A DNA stretch of 37,919 bases from Bacillota bacterium (GCA_021793645.1 JAJYSJ010000024.1:1-37919); one strand, 5' to 3'; positions 15,460 to 24,267 are shown, counted from the first letter of the stretch. Numbers and translations are program-made. Notes: generated by a model not told the origin, from the letters alone.

Positions 15460-15831
15460 CTACGCCCCTCGGCCGAGCAGCCGCTGGACCGTGGACAGCA
15501 TCGTCTGCAACTCGAACGGCTTGCCGAGCCAGGCCTGGTACTGTCCCTCCGGAGGAAACGCCTCCGGCTTGAATGCCGCCCCGGACATCAGTAGTACGGG
15601 CACGGCGCGCAGGTGTTTGTCTTCGCGCATCTCCCGCACAAGGTCGCGCCCGCCAAGCCGCGGCATTGTGAGGTCTGCGATCACTAGATCGGGCACGTCC
15701 CCCCTGCGCAGGCGCGCGAGCGCCGCCTCCCCATCGGGCACCGTCTCGACCTCGTACCCCTGACGCTCCAGATAGCGCTTCAGGACGCTCGCGATCGCAG
15801 CCGCATCCTCCGCGATCAGTAGGCGAGCCAT
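15460..15831 (-). CDS. Single-domain response regulator (receiver only)
   Basis: The protein has 123 residues and a CheY-like receiver fold. The acidic pocket is E8-D9 (LLIAEDAA), the phospho-acceptor is D53 in LVIADLTMPRLGG, and the conserved Lys is in LGKPFE near residue 103. No output domain follows, so it probably acts by protein contact or in a phosphorelay. Its ATG lies inside the 3' end of the histidine kinase gene (16-bp overlap), which makes the two a coupled two-component pair. Confidence 0.88.
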   Translation of the reverse strand: MARLLIAEDAAAIASVLKRYLERQGYEVETVPDGEAALARLRRGDVPDLVIADLTMPRLGGRDLVREMREDKHLRAVPVLLMSGAAFKPEAFPPEGQYQAWLGKPFELQTMLSTVQRLLGRGA

Positions 15832-16892
15832 GTGTCTTTCGTCACGTTGGGGATTTGCACATGGAAGGCGGCGCCCCCACCGGGTCCGCTTTCCGCCCAG
15901 ATCTTTCCGTCGTGCGCCTCGACGATCTGGCGGCATATGTACAGTCCAACGCCGATGCCGCCGTGATCACGGTCTCGTAGGTTGCTGGCCCGGTAGAAGC
16001 TCTCGAAGATTTGCTCGATCTCGGCCGGCGGAATGCCGATCCCCTGATCCTGAATCGTGATCCGCACGGATTCCGCGTCTTGGCGCAGGGTGATGCGGAT
16101 CACCGACTCGGCCGGAGAATACTTCGCCGCATTGCCGAGAAGGTTGCGAAATACCTGCTCCAGCCGCGATCGGTCGGCCATCAGAGGCAGCGGCCCCGGG
16201 TCGTCGCTCTCGAGGATGATCGAATGCGCACCGCGAAGCATGGGCCGGACTGCGGCCTTGATCACCTCGCGCAGGTCGCACGGCTCCCGTCGTGTCGAGA
16301 AAGCCATGCCGCCAGTGCGTTCTGCCTCCAAAAGGCGCCCGAGGAGCATGGACAGCCTGCGGATCTCGCCTTGAGCCGTTTCCACAAGTTCCAAAGCTTC
16401 GGGGTCCGGCGCGCGCCCTGAGCGCAAGTTGTGCGAGAGCAGTTCAAGCAGCGCGCTTACACCCGTCAGCGGGTTGCGAAGCTCATGCACCGCCATCTCC
16501 AGAAGCCGCGACGGCATTGCCTGCCGAACCGGCTGTCCTTCCGTGGAGTTTCTCTCTACGGAGATAAATCCCGCGAGTTCCCCATCGCCATCCCGAAGCG
16601 CTGTCACTTCCCGTCCTCGGCCACGCGTCGCGGGGACCTCCTGCGGCTTGGGCCCTTTGCCCATGCGCAGGGGTACGTCCTGCACCAATCCAGCTGCTGT
16701 TTGAGCACTGGGCTCGTCCGTCCCGCTTGCCGCCCGAATGCCTTCCCCAGGGGCACGCAACAAGCAGGCAGGTTCGCCGGCGTCCTGCGTCCGAGCTTCC
16801 TGAACGGACCCTAAACAGTGTGCAGCTTCCGCGCCAAGGCAAGCAGCCTGCGGTTTATCTGGCGGGAACTGGCGAGGCGCATCCGTAGTCAA
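15816..16892 (-). CDS. Sensor histidine kinase with degraded PAS-like N-terminus
   Basis: This is a soluble kinase with no transmembrane helix. The dimerisation box is AVHELRNPLTG with the phospho-accepting His. The ATPase domain has LLGNAAKYSP (N box), DQGIGIPP (G1), and a GIGVGLYICRQIV segment (G2). Just before the H box is REVTALRDGDGELAGFISVE, the closing strand of a PAS domain. The ~100 residues before that are a poor PAS match, low in hydrophobic residues, and the frame opens at a TTG (16892) with a weak ribosome site. A protein-like stretch in a neighbouring frame upstream suggests indels in the PAS-coding part. The start is therefore uncertain. The neighbouring receiver is the likely partner. 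Confidence 0.75.
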   Translation of the reverse strand: MTTDAPRQFPPDKPQAACLGAEAAHCLGSVQEARTQDAGEPACLLRAPGEGIRAASGTDEPSAQTAAGLVQDVPLRMGKGPKPQEVPATRGRGREVTALRDGDGELAGFISVERNSTEGQPVRQAMPSRLLEMAVHELRNPLTGVSALLELLSHNLRSGRAPDPEALELVETAQGEIRRLSMLLGRLLEAERTGGMAFSTRREPCDLREVIKAAVRPMLRGAHSIILESDDPGPLPLMADRSRLEQVFRNLLGNAAKYSPAESVIRITLRQDAESVRITIQDQGIGIPPAEIEQIFESFYRASNLRDRDHGGIGVGLYICRQIVEAHDGKIWAESGPGGGAAFHVQIPNVTKDTWLAY

Positions 16893-16951
16893 GTGGGGCT
16901 GGCCCCCTCATTGATAATGGTCTCACTGCGCTGGGCCTGTTTTCCATCCAA

Positions 16952-16957
16952 ATTATA
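16952..16957 (-). promoter_or_regulatory. -10 element, probable promoter of the kinase/receiver pair
   Basis: A perfect TATAAT reads leftward at 16957-16952, preceded directly by TG. No good -35 lies at 16-18 bp, so it may work through the TG extension. The transcript would start near 16945, about 50 bases before the kinase TTG. Confidence 0.45.
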
Positions 16958-16987
16958 CATAACTGCAAACGCGGAATTTGTCGAAGA

Positions 16988-17012
16988 AAGGGCGCCAGCC
17001 TCGGGCGCCCTT
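16988..17012 (-). terminator. Terminator after the ornithine-cyclodeaminase-family gene
   Basis: A 9-bp stem, AAGGGCGCC with GGCGCCCTT, encloses a 7-base loop, 24 bp downstream of the stop codon. The leftward tail is TCTTCG, a weak U-tract. Confidence 0.65.
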
Positions 17013-17035
17013 GAACCGGCAGTCTCTTCGGCTTC

Positions 17036-18028
17036 CTACAATGGCAGGACCGTTCCGGTTCCGGCCGCCAGCGCGCGCTGGTACACGATTGCAGCCATCG
17101 CCATGTCCGCAATCGCCACACCGAGATTCATCGCAACGATCACCTCGTCAGCGGATTGGCGCCCTTCGACGCGCCCTGTCGAGAGGTCGCCGAGGTCTCC
17201 AACGGGCTGAGGGGATTCGCGAAAGTACCCCTGGGCCTCGTAGTAGCGGTACTGCTCCAGATCGTCGACGTAGTAGCGACCCGCCCCAAGCGCGCTTCGA
17301 GTCCACATCGAGTCGAAGTCGATCGGCAGCCCAAGCGCTCCCGGCTTCAGCCACTCCCTGCGCACGAGCGGCTGTGGCTCCTTGCGGATCGGACCAGCCG
17401 TCACGACGATATCGGCATCCCGCACGGCAGCCTCGGCAGAGTCCACGATCTGCAGCGAGAACTGCGGCAGTACCGCTCCCATGTCCTTTACGAAGCGGTT
17501 GGCTGCGTTTGCCGCGACATCATAGACCCGAGCGGAACGCAGGGTGGGGATCGCGGTTGCAAGGGCCAGCAGTTGGGTGCGCGCCTGCACGCCCGCGCCA
17601 AGCAGGCCAGCCGTCACGCTGGCGGGTGCAGCCAGCGCCTGGGCCGCAAGGCCGCTGACGGCCCCAGTACGCTGGGCCGTGATCCAGGCGCAGTCCATCA
17701 CGGCAATCGGCATGCCCGTGTACACGTCGCTCAACACAAGAAGGCCGCTGATGTACGGCAGGCCGTGCATCGGCGGATTATCAGGGTAGCCCGAGACCCA
17801 CTTCACCCCAGCGGCACCGAACTCCGGCACGTAGGCAGGCATCGCGTGCAGAAAGGCATCCTCGTTCACCGGGTGCAGTGCCGTCTTCGGGGGTTGTTGC
17901 GCCACACCGAGTCCCTTCTGTCGAAACGCTTCCCGTATGGCGGCAAGCGACTCCTCCATCGACGGGCCGACATGCGCCACTTCCGCACCGCACAGGTAGA
18001 GTAGCTCCTTGCCGAGTCGCAATGCCAT
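17036..18028 (-). CDS. Ornithine cyclodeaminase / mu-crystallin family enzyme
   Basis: The protein has 330 residues. It is an NAD(P)-dependent enzyme of the OCD/alanine dehydrogenase/ketimine reductase family. The Rossmann motif is GLLGAGVQARTQ (~140-151) and the family signature TAQRTGAVSGLAAQAL lies just before it. Further marks are VKWVSGYPDNP and DIVVTAGP. The start ATG follows GGGAGGGG by five bases. It is a single-gene unit, bounded downstream by a hairpin at 16988-17012 and upstream by a hairpin ending the carboxylase operon. Substrate cannot be chosen between ornithine, alanine, a cyclic ketimine or a siderophore precursor. Confidence 0.85.
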   Translation of the reverse strand: MALRLGKELLYLCGAEVAHVGPSMEESLAAIREAFRQKGLGVAQQPPKTALHPVNEDAFLHAMPAYVPEFGAAGVKWVSGYPDNPPMHGLPYISGLLVLSDVYTGMPIAVMDCAWITAQRTGAVSGLAAQALAAPASVTAGLLGAGVQARTQLLALATAIPTLRSARVYDVAANAANRFVKDMGAVLPQFSLQIVDSAEAAVRDADIVVTAGPIRKEPQPLVRREWLKPGALGLPIDFDSMWTRSALGAGRYYVDDLEQYRYYEAQGYFRESPQPVGDLGDLSTGRVEGRQSADEVIVAMNLGVAIADMAMAAIVYQRALAAGTGTVLPL

Positions 18029-18149
18029 CGAGGCCCCTCCCGTCTCGTTCCTGGCGACAGTATGGGACCGCCGATGGCTGCGAGACACGCCGCAATGATC
18101 CTGCGCGGCAAGTCCACCTGTCGCGCCCTCTACCGCCACGCGGGAACGC

Positions 18150-18186
18150 AGGCGGCGCCGGGCGGATAGTCCGTCCGGCGCCGCCT
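18150..18186 (-). terminator. Hairpin closing the carboxylase operon
   Basis: A 12-bp perfect stem, AGGCGGCGCCGG with CCGGCGCCGCCT, encloses a 13-base loop, starting 10 bp after the biotin-carrier stop. There is no T-run, so it may end transcription with help or protect the mRNA 3' end. Confidence 0.55.
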
Positions 18187-18196
18187 GGGGAGGATC

Positions 18197-18625
18197 CTAG
18201 CCGATTTCGAGGAGTGCGTCTCCCAGGCCGACCGCAGATCCCGCCTTGACGTGGACTGCCGTCACGCTGCCGGCATGCGGCGCCGTGATCTCGTTCTCCA
18301 TCTTCATCGCCTCAAGGATCGCAACGACCTGTCCTTCCGACACCGCATCTCCAACCTGTACCTTCACGTCGAGCACCGTACCAGGCAAAGGCGACGTGAT
18401 GGCCCCCGCGGCTGCGGCGGCAGGCGCGGGCGTCTCGGCCTTCCTGGCAGGCTTCTTGGCTTCGGCCGCTGGAACGGGTGCAGGCGCTGGCGGTGCTGGC
18501 ACTGGCGCGTGAGCAGGCGATGCAGCCGCCGCGGCATGCGGTGCGGCCACAGCCCCATCCGACGCGAGTTCCTCAACCTCGACCTCGTACGCGAGCCCGT
18601 TGACGATTACGCGGAAACGTCGCAT
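18197..18625 (-). CDS. Biotin carboxyl carrier subunit
   Basis: The protein has 142 residues and carries the carboxybiotin used by the adjacent carboxyltransferase. The C-terminal ~70 residues are a biotinyl domain with EAMKMENE, where K108 is the biotinylated Lys. A flexible Ala/Pro linker (~25-75) joins it to a short N-terminal strand (FRVIVNGLAYEVEVEEL), as in decarboxylase gamma and PCC-type carrier chains. No strong ribosome site precedes ATG 18625. It is the last gene of the operon. Confidence 0.9.
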   Translation of the reverse strand: MRRFRVIVNGLAYEVEVEELASDGAVAAPHAAAAASPAHAPVPAPPAPAPVPAAEAKKPARKAETPAPAAAAAGAITSPLPGTVLDVKVQVGDAVSEGQVVAILEAMKMENEITAPHAGSVTAVHVKAGSAVGLGDALLEIG

Positions 18626-18688
18626 GTCACGCCCGGCCGGTCACCGCCGGTCCGGGCATTCGCCTCCTTTACCTCAACTTGAACAGCC

Positions 18689-18880
18689 CTACCGGCGGCT
18701 GCTGCGGCCGCGCATCTGCTCCATGGTTCCGAGCAGCTGCCAGGCTCCACGCTCGTCGTCCGGGGGTGCGGCGCCGACCATGCGCACGCGCAAGCGGTCT
18801 GGGGAAACGCCGAGCGACTGGGCGAGCACGGCTGCGATCGCGGCAACGACCTCTCCCGGAACCCCATGCACCCTGCTCAT
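18689..18880 (-). CDS. Small OadG-like/carboxylase accessory protein
   Basis: The protein has 63 residues. ATG 18880 overlaps the carboxyltransferase stop as ATGA, so the two are coupled. Its core GEVVAAIAAVLAQSLG resembles the C-terminal helix found in OadG-type delta subunits and in some acyl-CoA carboxylase small chains. The membrane helix that normally begins OadG is absent. It may help assemble the carboxyltransferase with the biotin carrier. The assignment rests on context and one helix only. Confidence 0.6.
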   Translation of the reverse strand: MSRVHGVPGEVVAAIAAVLAQSLGVSPDRLRVRMVGAAPPDDERGAWQLLGTMEQMRGRSSRR

Positions 18881-20421
18881 AGCGGAATGTTCCCGTGCTT
18901 CTTGGGCGGCCGCTCCTCGCGCTTCTGGCGCAGCGCCCAGAGTGCGCGTGAGACTGCGGGGCGGAGTTCCGCCGGATCGATCACCTGGTCGACATAGCCG
19001 TGTGCCGCAGCTACGTACGGGCTTGCGAACTCGGCGCGGTACGTTTCCACAAGTCGTTTGCGCTCTGCCACGGGATCCTCGGCCGCTTCGATCTCTGCGC
19101 GGAAGATGATGTTGGCCGCGCCGTCCGGACCCATCACAGCCACCTCGGCCGTCGGGAACGCGAGCACGGTGTCAGCCCCCAGCGAGCGCGAACACATGGC
19201 GAGGTACGCGCCGCCATACGCCTTGCGCAGCACGACCGAGACCTTGGGTACCGTCGCCTCGGAGTATGCGTACAGGACCTTGGCGCCATGGCGAATGATC
19301 CCGCCGTACTCCTGTTTGGTGCCGGGCAGATAGCCCGGCGTGTCGACGAACGTGATGACCGGGATGGAGAAGGCGTCCGCGAAGCGGACGAACCGCGCAA
19401 GCTTGTCCGATGCGTCGATGTCGAGGCAGCCTGCGAGCACCTTCGGCTGGTTGCCCACGAGCGCCACCGTATGTCCTTCCACCCTGGCGAAGCCGATTAC
19501 GAGGTTGCGGGCAAACTCGGGCTGGAGTTCGAGGAACTCTCCCGCATCCACAAGGCCATGGATCACGTCCCGGACGTCGTAGGGCTTGTTCGCATCCTCC
19601 GGCACAATCCCTCGCATGCGCTCGGCCGCGCCCGCCGGGGGCTCCTTGGACTCCTCGTTCGGAGGCTGAGACAGGTTGTTGCTGGGCAAGTAGCGCAGCA
19701 GCCGCTTCAGTCCTGCGAACAGCTCCTGCTCCGTGGCGAAGGTGAGGTGCGCGTTGCCGCTGCGCCGCGCGTGTGTATGGGCCCCGCCCAGCTCCTCGTG
19801 CGTCACCTGTTCGCCTGTCACCGACTCGATGACCTGGGGACCCGTGATGTACATCTGTCCGATGCCTTCTGCCATCAGGACGAAGTCGGTGATCGCTGGG
19901 GAGTAGACGGCCCCGCCAGCTGCCGGTCCGACGATCACGGAGATCTGCGGTACGACTCCGGACGCGAGCGTGTTGCGCCGAAAGATTTCGCCGTAGCCGT
20001 TGAGCGCATCGATGCCCTCCTGGATGCGTGCCCCGCCCGAGTCCGCGATGCCGATGATCGGTGCACCGCTCTTCAGTGCAAGGTCCTGCACCTTGTGGAT
20101 CTTCCCCGCGTGCATCTCTCCCAGCGAGCCACCGAGCACGGTGAAGTCCTGCGCGTAGGCGTAGACGAGTCGTCCCCCCACCGCTCCGTATCCGGTCACC
20201 ACGCCGTCGGCCGGCGACTCTGCGCGGTCCATGCCGAACAGGGAGGACCGGTGGGTCGTAAACAGATCGAGTTCGACGAACGTCCCAGGGTCAAAGAGGG
20301 CGTCGAGCCTCTCGCGCGCCGTCCATTTGCCGAGCGCGTGCTGCCTCTCAAGGCGCTTGTGTCCGCCTCCGGCCATCGCCTTGCGCCGTCGTTCGGCAAG
20401 TTCCGTCAGCCGCTCGCTCAT
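18877..20421 (-). CDS. mmdA: Methylmalonyl-/propionyl-CoA carboxyltransferase
   Basis: The protein has 514 residues and moves a carboxyl group between biotin and propionyl-CoA/methylmalonyl-CoA. It is a tandem-crotonase-fold enzyme. The N-half carries IADSGGARIQEGIDAL and VGPAAGGAVYSPAITDF, the oxyanion region. The C-half carries FVDTPGYLPGTKQEYGGIIR and RKAYGGAYLAM. ATG 20421 overlaps the epimerase stop as ATGA and follows GAGGTG. It may act as part of propionyl-CoA carboxylase, methylmalonyl-CoA decarboxylase or a transcarboxylase. The missing partner subunits decide which, and they are not in this window. Confidence 0.92.
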   Translation of the reverse strand: MSERLTELAERRRKAMAGGGHKRLERQHALGKWTARERLDALFDPGTFVELDLFTTHRSSLFGMDRAESPADGVVTGYGAVGGRLVYAYAQDFTVLGGSLGEMHAGKIHKVQDLALKSGAPIIGIADSGGARIQEGIDALNGYGEIFRRNTLASGVVPQISVIVGPAAGGAVYSPAITDFVLMAEGIGQMYITGPQVIESVTGEQVTHEELGGAHTHARRSGNAHLTFATEQELFAGLKRLLRYLPSNNLSQPPNEESKEPPAGAAERMRGIVPEDANKPYDVRDVIHGLVDAGEFLELQPEFARNLVIGFARVEGHTVALVGNQPKVLAGCLDIDASDKLARFVRFADAFSIPVITFVDTPGYLPGTKQEYGGIIRHGAKVLYAYSEATVPKVSVVLRKAYGGAYLAMCSRSLGADTVLAFPTAEVAVMGPDGAANIIFRAEIEAAEDPVAERKRLVETYRAEFASPYVAAAHGYVDQVIDPAELRPAVSRALWALRQKREERPPKKHGNIPL

Positions 20422-20831
20422 CGTTTCACCTCGCAAAGTTCGAGAAGCACCCCGCCAGTATCCCGGGGATGCAGGAACGCGACAGTGCGCCCCTCGGCGC
20501 CAGACCTGGCTCCACCGCCGACCGGTGCGATGCCGGCGGCGCCAAGGGTGCCGAGCGTCGCAGTGAGGTCTCGGGCGTCGAACGCCAAGTGGTGCACACC
20601 GCCGCCGCGCTCGCGCAGGAAGCGGGCCACTCCTGCCTCCGCGTCCGGATCGATCGGCTCCAGGAGCTCGATGCGCACGCCGCCGAGCGAGAGGAAGGAG
20701 ACCCGCACCCCTTCGCTCGCAACCTCCTCGCGCCCGAGCGTTTGCGCGCCGAGCGCCAGGTATGCCCGCTCCGCCGCCGCGAGGTCCCGTACTGCTATCC
20801 CGATATGCGCGAGCCCCTCTACGTCAGTCAA
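20418..20831 (-). CDS. mce: Methylmalonyl-CoA epimerase
   Basis: The protein has 137 residues and interconverts the (S)- and (R)-methylmalonyl-CoA epimers, linking carboxyltransferase to mutase. It is a vicinal-oxygen-chelate fold with two beta-alpha-beta-beta-beta modules. Metal ligands fit AHIGIAV (His), IELLEP (Glu), VHHLAFD (His) and LLELCE (Glu). The start is TTG at 20831 with AAAGGAGG upstream. That ribosome site overlaps the mutase stop codon. Confidence 0.9.
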   Translation of the reverse strand: MTDVEGLAHIGIAVRDLAAAERAYLALGAQTLGREEVASEGVRVSFLSLGGVRIELLEPIDPDAEAGVARFLRERGGGVHHLAFDARDLTATLGTLGAAGIAPVGGGARSGAEGRTVAFLHPRDTGGVLLELCEVKR

Positions 20832-20845
20832 TGGCGCCGCCTCCT

Positions 20846-22501
20846 TTACAGAACGTCTTTGGGCCGGTAGCGACCGAACACGTCTGTGAGCCGCTTCACC
20901 ATCTCGCCAAGCGTCGCCTGGGCGACGATCGCCTCCCGCAACGGCGGCAGCAGGTTCTCGGTGCCGCGTGCTGTGCGTTCCACTGCGTCCAACGCGCGCT
21001 GGACAGTGCTCCTGTCCCTGTGCTCCCGCAGTGCCGCGACGCGCCGGCACTGGTTGACCTCGAGTTCCGGCGGGATGCGCTGGAGCGGCAGCGGCTCTTC
21101 CGGCTCCGTCTGCAGGATGTTCACACCTACCACCTTGCGCCGCTGCTGCTCCACGTCCATCTGGAAGCGGTATGCGGAATCCTGGATCTTCCGCTGTACG
21201 TACCCCTGCTCGATAGCGGCCACCGCTCCCCCGAGCGCCGCGATCTCTGCGAGGTAGTGCTCCGCCTCCTGTTCGACCTGGTCGGTAAGCCGCTCCACGT
21301 GGTAGGAGCCTCCCAAGGGATCAGCGATGTCCGCAGCGCCAGTCTCGTAGGCGATGACCTGCTGGCTGCGCAGCGCGAGGAGCGCGGACGCTTCCGTGGG
21401 CAGAGCCAGCGCCTCGTCATAGCCGTTCGTGTGCAGCGACTGTGCGCCACCGAGCACTGCCGCGAGAGCCTGCAGCGTTACTCGAGCGATGTTCACTTGC
21501 GGCTGCTGCGCCGTCAGTGCCGAACCGGCCGTCTGCGCATGGAAGCGCAGCATCATCGACCTCGGGTCGCGCGCGCCGCGCTCGCGCATCAGACGCGCCC
21601 ACAGGCGCCGCGCGGCGCGGAACTTCGCCGTCTCCTCGAACAGATCGCTTTGGGCGTTGAAGAAGAAGGAGAGGCGTGGCGCGAACTGGTCGATCTTGAG
21701 GCCTGCCGCTACTGCCGCATCCACGTACGCGAGCGCATTCGCGAGGGTGAACGCAACCTCCTGTGGTGCCGTGGCGCCCGCCTCGCGGATGTGGTAGCCC
21801 GAAATCGAGATGGTGTGAAACCGGGGCAGCTCCTCCCTGCAATAGCGGAAGGTGTCCGTCACGAGGCGCAGCGACGCCTCCGGCGGCAAGATGTATGTGC
21901 CACGCGCGGTGTACTCCTTGAGAATGTCGTTCTGAATCGTGCCGCCCAGACGGTCGCCACTCACGCCCTGACGGCGCCCCGCCTCCGCGTACATTAGAAG
22001 CAGGATCGACGCGGGCGCGTTGATGGTCATCGACGTGGTGACTTGGTCGAGCGGGATGTCTTGGAATAGACGCTCTATGTCCACCACGGAATCGATCGCC
22101 ACGCCGACCTTTCCGACCTCGCCCTGCGACATGGGGTGATCCGAATCGTAGCCCATCTGAGTCGGCAGGTCGAAGGCGACCGAGAGGCCGGTTTGGCCTT
22201 GGGCGAGCAGGAAGCGGAAGCGTGCATTCGTCTCTTCAGCAGTGCCGAACCCGGCATATTGGCGCATCGTCCACAGCCGACCGCGGTACATGGTCGGAAA
22301 GATGCCACGGGTGAAGGGGTACTCTCCCGGATAGCCCAGCCCGTCGTCGCCGGACCGCCAGTCGCCGCGGTCCGAGACCACCGGTAGGTCAATTCCCGAC
22401 AGCGTGGAAAACTCCGGTTCCCGTTCCGGGGTGCGCGACCGCCATGGCTCGAGCGTGCCTTCTTCCCAGGCCCTGCGAGCGCGCGGCTGCCCTTCGTCCA
22501 T
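20846..22501 (-). CDS. Methylmalonyl-CoA mutase, catalytic (large) subunit
   Basis: The protein has 551 residues and interconverts methylmalonyl-CoA and succinyl-CoA with adenosylcobalamin. It has the full CoA-binding TIM barrel: [55 protein letters not shown] and [12 protein letters not shown]. It ends without the cobalamin-binding domain (DxHxxG), so it is the separate-subunit type and needs a small B12-binding partner. ATG 22501 follows AAGGAG. It lies 17 bp after the glutamate dehydrogenase gene. Close relatives include other acyl-CoA mutases such as isobutyryl- or ethylmalonyl-CoA types. The adjoining epimerase and carboxyltransferase favour methylmalonyl-CoA. Confidence 0.9.
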   Translation of the reverse strand: MDEGQPRARRAWEEGTLEPWRSRTPEREPEFSTLSGIDLPVVSDRGDWRSGDDGLGYPGEYPFTRGIFPTMYRGRLWTMRQYAGFGTAEETNARFRFLLAQGQTGLSVAFDLPTQMGYDSDHPMSQGEVGKVGVAIDSVVDIERLFQDIPLDQVTTSMTINAPASILLLMYAEAGRRQGVSGDRLGGTIQNDILKEYTARGTYILPPEASLRLVTDTFRYCREELPRFHTISISGYHIREAGATAPQEVAFTLANALAYVDAAVAAGLKIDQFAPRLSFFFNAQSDLFEETAKFRAARRLWARLMRERGARDPRSMMLRFHAQTAGSALTAQQPQVNIARVTLQALAAVLGGAQSLHTNGYDEALALPTEASALLALRSQQVIAYETGAADIADPLGGSYHVERLTDQVEQEAEHYLAEIAALGGAVAAIEQGYVQRKIQDSAYRFQMDVEQQRRKVVGVNILQTEPEEPLPLQRIPPELEVNQCRRVAALREHRDRSTVQRALDAVERTARGTENLLPPLREAIVAQATLGEMVKRLTDVFGRYRPKDVL

Positions 22502-22518
22502 CCCGTCGCTCCTTCCCT

Positions 22519-23778
22519 CTATTCGAGCCAGCCGCGGGCGGCCATCGCGCCCGCCAGGCGCCGTACTCCAGCGAGGTACGCCGCCTCCCGCAAGGAGGTG
22601 GCATATTCGCTGCTCATCGTCCAGATCTCCTCAAACGCGGAGACCATCATCCTTTCCAGTTTCTCATTTACCTCGGCTTCGGACCAGTAGAAGTTCATGG
22701 TGTTCTGCACCCACTCGAAGTAGGAGACCGTGACCCCGCCAGCCGATGCGAGGATATCCGGGATCACCAAAATCCCGCGCTCGGACAGGAGGGCAGCCGC
22801 CTGGGGCGTCGTGGGACCATTCGCTGCCTCCGCAACGATCTTCGCCCGGATGCTCAGCGCGGCCGAGGCGGTGATCTGGTTCTCCAGCGCCGCAGGGACA
22901 AGGATATCCACATCGAGGGCAAAGAGCTGCGCCGACGTGATCTCCTGCGCACCCGGCAGTCCCTGCACGGTGCCATGTGCCTCCGTGTGCCGCGACAGCG
23001 CATCAAGGTCGAGTCCCAGCGGGTCGTACGCTCCACCCCGGACGTCGGTCACTCCGACGATCCGGCAGCCAAGATCCTGCAGCTGCTGCGCCGTGTGCGA
23101 CCCAACGTTGCCAAAGCCCTGCACAGCCACCTTCGCTCCCTTGAGCGGGAGTCCGATCCGGCTCGCTGCCTCCCGCACAACGATGGCGCAGCCGCGCCCG
23201 GTCGCGCCGGGGCGTCCGGGAGATCCTCCCAGTACGAGTGGCTTGCCCGTGATCACACCCGGCGCATTCCTCGCATGCAGACGGCGGTACTCATCGAGCA
23301 TATAGCCCATGATCTTCGCGCTCGTGTTGACGTCGGGTGCTGGAATGTCGAGATCCGGCCCGACCATGGGAGAGATCGCTCGCATGTAGCCTCGCGCCAG
23401 GCGCTCCATCTCGCCTTCGGAAAGGAGGGAAGGATCACAGACAACGCCGCCCTTGGCACCTCCGTAGGGAAGGCCGAGGACGGCGCACTTGAAGGTCATC
23501 CAAATCGCGAGAGCCTTCACTTCGTCGATGTTGACGGCGGGATGGAAGCGCACGCCTCCCTTGCCCGGACCGATCACGTCTGTGTGTTGGGCACGGAATC
23601 CCTGGAACGTTTGGAGACGCCCGCTATCCATCCGGACCGGAACGGCTACGCTGAGTACGCGCTGCGGCTCTTTGAGCATCTCGTACACCTGAGACGAGAG
23701 ACCGAGGCGTTCGACCGCCCTGGCGATCTGGCTTTGAGCGGTCGCGAACGGATTCAGCGTCTCCAGCGTCGTGGCCAA
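22519..23778 (-). CDS. gdhA: Glutamate dehydrogenase (Glu/Leu/Phe/Val family)
   Basis: The protein has 419 residues and performs NAD(P)-linked oxidative deamination of glutamate (or the reverse). The substrate domain shows [11 protein letters not shown], the catalytic Lys in [13 protein letters not shown], and PAPDVNT. The Rossmann motif is [13 protein letters not shown]. The C-terminal helix region, [14 protein letters not shown], is typical of the hexameric enzymes of Bacillota. The start is TTG at 23778 behind GGGAGGG. It is the first gene before the methylmalonyl-CoA group and probably shares its transcript, connecting amino-acid carbon to the propionate/succinate route. Confidence 0.9.
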   Translation of the reverse strand: MATTLETLNPFATAQSQIARAVERLGLSSQVYEMLKEPQRVLSVAVPVRMDSGRLQTFQGFRAQHTDVIGPGKGGVRFHPAVNIDEVKALAIWMTFKCAVLGLPYGGAKGGVVCDPSLLSEGEMERLARGYMRAISPMVGPDLDIPAPDVNTSAKIMGYMLDEYRRLHARNAPGVITGKPLVLGGSPGRPGATGRGCAIVVREAASRIGLPLKGAKVAVQGFGNVGSHTAQQLQDLGCRIVGVTDVRGGAYDPLGLDLDALSRHTEAHGTVQGLPGAQEITSAQLFALDVDILVPAALENQITASAALSIRAKIVAEAANGPTTPQAAALLSERGILVIPDILASAGGVTVSYFEWVQNTMNFYWSEAEVNEKLERMMVSAFEEIWTMSSEYATSLREAAYLAGVRRLAGAMAARGWLE

Positions 23779-23801
23779 TAAGGACCCTCCCGCAATGAAT
23801 G

Positions 23802-23856
23802 CGCCCGGACAGGGCGGCTACTCCGTACGAAGTATAGCGCTCAACCCGTCCGGGCG
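23802..23856 (-). other. Inverted repeat upstream of glutamate dehydrogenase
   Basis: Nine-base arms CGCCCGGAC (23802-23810) and GTCCGGGCG (23848-23856) are separated by 37 bases, between yajC and the dehydrogenase start. It could be a 5' leader stem or part of a terminator for the upstream genes. No T-run is present. Confidence 0.35.
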
Positions 23857-23872
23857 AAACAGCAAATAGAAA

Positions 23873-24235
23873 TTACTGATCAGTGGGAGAGTCGTCCGCA
23901 TTCGCGTCGTCCGAGCGATCGGCCTTTGGGGTCTTGGCCCTCGGCTCGACCGCCTTCTTGTCCTTGCCGGCGAGTACCTGCGCGACGGATGACCTCGAGA
24001 CCGTCACTTCGACCTTATCGGCGATGCGGACCTGCGCTGTATCGTCGCCCAGGTCGACGATGGTTCCATGCAGGCCGCCCATCGTTACCACGCGTGCACC
24101 GCGCTGCAGGCTCTTGATCATCTCGTCGCGCCGCTTCTGCTCCTGGCGCTGTGGACGCAGCAGGAGGAACCAGAAGATCGCGATCAGCACGACGAACCAA
24201 AGGATCGTAACTACAGGAGAACCTAACGAGTTCAA
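23873..24235 (-). CDS. yajC: Preprotein translocase subunit YajC
   Basis: The protein has 120 residues. It is an accessory of the SecDF complex in the plasma membrane. One N-terminal helix (VVTILWFVVLIAIFWFLLL) is followed by the family motif RPQRQEQKRRDEM and a small beta domain (RGARVVTMGGLHGTI). The C-terminal ~30 residues are charged and disordered. The start is TTG at 24235 with GGAGG seven bases upstream. The overlapping ATG is followed at once by a stop. In Bacillus it sits after tgt and near secDF. Here it follows rsgI, and secDF is not adjacent. Confidence 0.9.
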   Translation of the reverse strand: MNSLGSPVVTILWFVVLIAIFWFLLLRPQRQEQKRRDEMIKSLQRGARVVTMGGLHGTIVDLGDDTAQVRIADKVEVTVSRSSVAQVLAGKDKKAVEPRAKTPKADRSDDANADDSPTDQ

Positions 24236-24246
24236 ACCATTGCCTC

Positions 24247-24267
24247 CTCAGGCTAAGTATGCCTGAG
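24247..24267 (-). promoter_or_regulatory. Small hairpin abutting the yajC ribosome site
   Basis: A 7-bp stem, CTCAGGC with GCCTGAG, has a 7-base loop. Read leftward, its 3' arm runs directly into the GGAGG of yajC and shares one base. It could be the tail of the rsgI transcript or modulate yajC translation. Confidence 0.4.

Noticed and set aside
19000-23781. Very long rightward open frames opposite the carboxylase, mutase and dehydrogenase genes
   Set aside because: They are antisense shadows of well-conserved leftward genes in GC-rich DNA, are Arg/His-rich, and have no ribosome sites or family features.
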